A stretch of DNA of 64,000 nucleotides. It comes from Schistosoma mansoni (lineage: Eukaryota; Platyhelminthes; Trematoda; Strigeidida; Schistosomatidae). This document shows positions 62,938 through 64,000 of this stretch, piece after piece; the first letter of the stretch is position 1; every line of letters starts with the position of its first letter. The notes beneath the pieces are model-generated. The model worked only from the letters and a program-made list of their open reading frames with translations. It had not been told where the DNA came from and ran no database searches. Made by a program: the position numbers and the translations under genes. The stretch is from assembly GCF_000237925.1 (NCBI RefSeq), contig NC_031502.1, positions 18,598,909 through 18,662,908 on the forward strand, in the 5' to 3' direction.

Positions 62938-62985
62938 TTCCAACGTTTCGTCCAGCTAACTTGTCTGGACTTCTTTAAATTAAAG
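62938..62985 (-). ncRNA. Hammerhead-ribozyme-like module (minimal Penelope/retrozyme type), decayed
   Basis: On the minus strand: TTAAAGA where CTGANGA is expected, then a perfect 6-bp stem II (GTCCAG and CTGGAC around ACAAGTTAG), GAAA, the palindromic ACGT as stem III, GTT and GGA. The first core has lost key bases. It sits just beyond the 3' side of the Sm-alpha copy. Confidence 0.45.
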
Positions 62986-63027
62986 CCTGAAAAATGCTAA
63001 TATTTAGTTTTGTCTTAAAGTTATTGT

Positions 63028-63228
63028 ATAAACTATAAGCTTTTATAAGCGAAGATGGATACTGGCTAGCAGCGGAATCCAGAACACGCGTCTCGTCCTT
63101 TTCGGGACTCGTCAGCTGGATGACCTGCATCTCAGAGTTGATGTTCACTCTGGGACTCGAACCCAGCACCGTTCGCTTCAAATGCCATCGCGTTGTCCAC
63201 TTAGCTGCTGACTCTTGATAGCCACTTG
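63028..63228 (-). mobile_element. Sm-alpha-type hammerhead SINE
   Basis: On the minus strand: tRNA-like A-box region (CAGCTAAGTGGACAACGCGA, about 63189-63208), good B-box (GGTTCGAGTCCCA, about 63151-63163), a spacer, the hammerhead (63070-63128), then CGCTGCTAGCCAGTATCCAT and CTTCGCTTATAAAAGC. This is the layout and sequence type of the schistosome Sm-alpha family, which established work shows to encode hammerhead ribozymes. Ends are approximate. Confidence 0.82.
63070..63128 (-). ncRNA. Sm-alpha hammerhead ribozyme with a changed core base
   Basis: On the minus strand: stem I ATCCAG/CTGGAT, core CTGACGA (CUGANGA, N=C), stem II GTCC/GGAC with loop CGAAAA, then GAG where GAA is conserved, a stem III around ACGCGTGT, and site triplet GTT. 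The third position of the GAA core (A14) is G here, which should greatly reduce cleavage. Confidence 0.75.
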
Positions 63229-64000
63229 CCTGTGCAATGGGGTGTCATTAGAATTCGCTCCACAATTCGCAAGTGCAACTGAACATTTTATTTGAAATCA
63301 TTCACATTGCCTCCTTGGAACCATTGTCAAGAGTACTTAATAAACTGGTGAAAAGATAATCTAGTAGAGTGAGTAGCATTTGAAGTGATAAATTTAACAT
63401 TCTGTTAATGCATGTAGGAGCAATTAACCATTGACTAATTCACCCTCAAGTTTTAAATATATCAAAGTTAAGCTGTATTAGTGGAGTGACAGTAATACAA
63501 AACCGAAACAACAAATTTAAAATGGCTATATTTGATAGAAATTCTTGAAGTAACTTGTATCATTATAAAGTTCATAGTAAACATCTTGATTAAATTTTTG
63601 TTTAATCGGTAGCTTAAGCGTTTTGTTTTTGTTATCTACAAAACTGTAAACAATATAATTTCCTTTAGCTTTTATGTTGAGAATCCCATCTAAAAACCAC
63701 TTTACAATTCCTAAAAATAGTAGATAAGTTAAATCGGTTTTCGTGAGTTTTATGCTGAAAATAATAGAATCTTAATTTCTTAATTTAAAACAAAATACTT
63801 GAATTCAGCTAGAATGATATGCTTCAATTAGTGATATAAAAATTAATTGAACTCTATTACCACACGTACTAGTTTCTGAGATAAGGATAATTTATCCCAT
63901 TGTTTGATAGTGTTACTACCCATAACTGATTGGTTTTCTATTATCAACGAACTGGTGAACATCTCCCCTTGTGAACAGATCTATCAACTTTATATCGGCT
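63229..64000. other. Gene-free stretch to window end
   Basis: AT-rich sequence with nothing recognisable; the first 60 bp may be the outer flank of the Sm-alpha copy. Confidence 0.45.

Noticed and set aside
1-64000. CRISPR array, spliced-leader RNA gene, rRNA or bacterial operon
   Set aside because: No regularly spaced direct repeats, no spliced-leader-like sequence recognised, and gene structure is clearly eukaryotic with introns.

Overview
The window looks like blood-fluke (Schistosoma) genomic DNA. It is AT-rich, with short exons and long introns. It is full of RTE-clade LINE copies of the SR2/SjR2 type and of tRNA-like SINEs carrying hammerhead-ribozyme motifs (the Sm-alpha type known from schistosomes). 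The species cannot be fixed from sequence alone.

Two host genes are supported. (1) The 3' part of a GH35 beta-galactosidase gene (GLB1-like) runs on the + strand from before 2586 to the stop at 10309. It has five exons whose phases join cleanly. (2) A Cys-loop receptor subunit of the nicotinic acetylcholine receptor type lies on the - strand, with four exons at 32357-32153, 28666-28473, about 23836-23146 and 21789-20219. It has a signal peptide, Cys-loop, M1-M4, no vicinal cysteine pair, an M3-M4 loop of about 455 residues, and an internal exon with no AG acceptor where one is needed.

Layout: 1-13 kb holds the GLB1-like 3' exons, interleaved with three RTE copies that share near-identical 3' segments of 0.7-0.8 kb, plus an inverted-repeat foldback element. 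13-20 kb is gene-poor, with a Penelope-like retroelement remnant near 16 kb. 20-32.4 kb is the receptor gene; its introns hold an old RTE fragment, a SINE, and an insertion containing a 298-bp palindrome and flanked by 13-bp direct repeats. 32.4-64 kb has no gene I can support. It holds a GC-rich retroposon with an AAT tail (42.2 kb), foldback elements, a reverse RTE copy (48.5 kb), and two clusters of hammerhead SINEs (58.5-59.3 kb and 63 kb). The first of these clusters is interrupted by a 200-N assembly gap.

The most unusual signal is the number of hammerhead-type modules: about eight, in three groups. One is a complete consensus core at 59147-59192. Another is split by the assembly gap exactly inside its conserved GAAA. 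Three belong to a minimal Penelope/retrozyme-like type with a four-base palindromic stem III.
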